Shown here: positions 6,505-6,996 of the stretch, piece after piece
Layout of the letters: every line of letters begins with the position of its first letter
Numbering within the stretch: the stretch's first letter is position 1
Origin: Bacteroidales bacterium
GTDB taxonomy: Bacteria; Bacteroidota; Bacteroidia; Bacteroidales; VadinHA17
Assembly: GCA_029935275.1 (NCBI GenBank)
Contig: JAOZKQ010000106.1
Coordinates: 1-6,996, forward strand
Direction of reading: 5' to 3'
DNA: 6,996 nucleotides
Notes under the pieces: model-generated
What the model saw: the letters and a program-made list of their open reading frames with translations, nothing else
What the model was told of the DNA's origin: nothing
Databases searched by the model: none
Translations under genes and position numbers: made by a program

Positions 6505-6579
6505 CACAAAATGAAGCTATTCACAATAAGGATTATTCCGTTGTGAAAACATTTAAAGCGGCCTGCGGGTCGCTTTTTT
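6505..6579 (+). ncRNA. tracrRNA
   Basis: The anti-repeat (6506-6526) is complementary to repeat positions 1-22: 9 pairs (6506-6514), one bulged repeat base, then 12 pairs (6515-6526). Next comes AAGGATTATTCCGTT (6528-6542), a small hairpin (GGA/TCC) that resembles the nexus AAGGCUAGUCCGUU of Streptococcus tracrRNA. The RNA then runs through an A-rich linker into a terminator hairpin (6557-6574) with six T. Its predicted size is about 75 nt. It is on the same strand as the array and divergent from cas9. The 5' end is estimated; the 3' end follows from the terminator. Confidence 0.93.
6555..6579 (+). terminator. Intrinsic terminator of the tracrRNA
   Basis: AGCGGCC (6557-6563), loop TGCG and GGTCGCT (6568-6574) form 7 bp with one G-U pair, extendable by two A-T pairs. 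A run of six T at 6574-6579 follows. It is the only GC-rich patch in the area and would also be the last stem of the mature tracrRNA. Confidence 0.92.
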
Positions 6580-6866
6580 CATTTCTTTTCAATTTCCAGA
6601 ACTTCAAATCATTAAAGTCGAAAATCTTGAAATTTAATAAATCTTCAGGTTTTAATTGATTTCTCCTAAATCAATTAACAGACTTGTAAGCATATAAACC
6701 GGAACATCTCTCTAATCAGTCCTGAGTATTAAGCCAACATCTTAATTAATTGGAGTACAAATTCCATCGTTATAAGCACAACCCCATCATCATAAGGAAG
6801 GATCATGTTTTGGGAGTGCAACGCTAAGCTGTGATGTAGTGAAAAAAGCTAGAAAATAAAAAAATA
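6580..6866. other. Stretch without a convincing gene between tracrRNA and the ArsR-type gene
   Basis: These AT-rich 287 nt (about 340 nt counting to the next start codon) contain no open frame longer than about 25 codons that looks like a gene. The only clear structure is a perfect 11-bp inverted repeat at 6652-6678. I found no tRNA, no CRISPR repeat copy and no REP arm here. It probably marks the boundary between the CRISPR locus and unrelated chromosomal genes. Confidence 0.5.
6652..6678. repeat. Perfect 11-bp inverted repeat, function unknown
   Basis: TTAATTGATTT (6652-6662) and AAATCAATTAA (6668-6678) flank a CTCCT loop. No T-tract follows on either strand, so a terminator is unlikely. 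A protein-binding dyad is possible. Confidence 0.6.
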
Positions 6867-6906
6867 TTGAATTCATAAAAATATTCATCGTATATTTGCG
6901 ATATAC
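6867..6906 (+). promoter_or_regulatory. Promoter and operator-like dyads of the ArsR-type gene
   Basis: TTG at 6867-6869 and a perfect -7 box TATATTTG at 6891-6898 are 21 nt apart, giving a start about 12 nt before the ATG. Exactly around the -7 box stands the dyad ATCG (6887-6890) and CGAT (6899-6902), overlapped by a second one, GTATAT (6890-6895) and ATATAC (6901-6906). A dyad covering the core promoter suggests autorepression, as is known for many ArsR-family proteins. Confidence 0.65.
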
Positions 6907-6915
6907 ATTTAAATC

Positions 6916-6996
6916 ATGCAAAGAACAAAAGCAAATATCAGCTACTCAATAGAAACAGAGGAACTTGCAAAGTTTGCCAAGGCATTGGGACATCCT
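6916..6996 (+). CDS. ArsR-family winged-helix transcriptional regulator (N-terminus only)
   Basis: Only 27 codons are inside the window. After a short charged start (MQRTKANISYS) the peptide ETEELAKFAKALGHP is the characteristic first helix of ArsR/SmtB regulators, which continue with a TR-hydrophobic stretch in the family. Such proteins are small dimeric repressors that release DNA on binding metal ions or other signals; the ligand cannot be told from this fragment. The ATG at 6916 is supported by the well-placed promoter upstream. It has its own promoter and is separated from the tracrRNA terminator by about 340 nt, so a link to CRISPR control is not indicated, though not excluded. Confidence 0.8.
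   Translation, partial: MQRTKANISYSIETEELAKFAKALGHP

Noticed and set aside
6729..6806. Minus-strand frame of 25 codons in the gap beyond the tracrRNA
   Set aside because: It is too short, has no promoter box and no recognisable motif; such frames arise by chance in AT-rich DNA.
6830..6843. GCTGTGATG near the ArsR-type gene, as a possible reversed CRISPR repeat remnant
   Set aside because: Only 7 nt (GCTGTGA) match the repeat end in reverse complement; this is within chance.

Overview
The window holds most of a type II-C CRISPR-Cas locus from an AT-rich bacterium, almost certainly a member of the Bacteroidota. Three things point there: a 46-nt repeat of the GTTGTGA...CAGC kind, a large Cas9 of the Bacteroidota II-C branch, and promoters of the Bacteroidota pattern (TTG/TTTG near -33, TAnnTTTG near -7), with no Shine-Dalgarno sequences ahead of the genes. 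No csn2 or cas4 is visible, which fits subtype II-C.

Layout, left to right. The end of a CRISPR array (1-142) carries two identical repeats, one complete 30-nt spacer and a partial spacer; the array continues beyond the left edge. A short AT-rich flank and a hairpin terminator (217-248) separate it from the cas operon, which runs on the minus strand: cas9 (6465-2383), a REP-associated tyrosine transposase gene (2244-1633), cas1 (1487-585) and cas2 (ending at 251). The transposase gene is bracketed by palindromic REP elements and carries another one in frame inside its own coding sequence, so a REPtron appears to have landed between the interference gene and the adaptation genes. Divergent from cas9, on the plus strand, lies a tracrRNA gene (about 6505-6579) with an anti-repeat, a nexus-like hairpin and a strong terminator. 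A stretch of about 340 nt without a convincing gene follows, and the window ends in the first 27 codons of an ArsR-type regulator with its own promoter and operator-like dyad.

How the parts work together: array and tracrRNA are both read on the plus strand, opposite to the cas genes. The tracrRNA anti-repeat can pair with the first 22 nt of each repeat (21 pairs, one bulged base), giving the guide duplex loaded into Cas9. Cas1 and Cas2 would insert new spacers. Each repeat also appears to contain a full Bacteroidota-type promoter, so crRNAs may be started individually within the array. The main points for follow-up are the REPtron inside the operon, the translated REP palindrome, the repeat-embedded promoters, and a tracrRNA self-pairing that would compete with crRNA binding.
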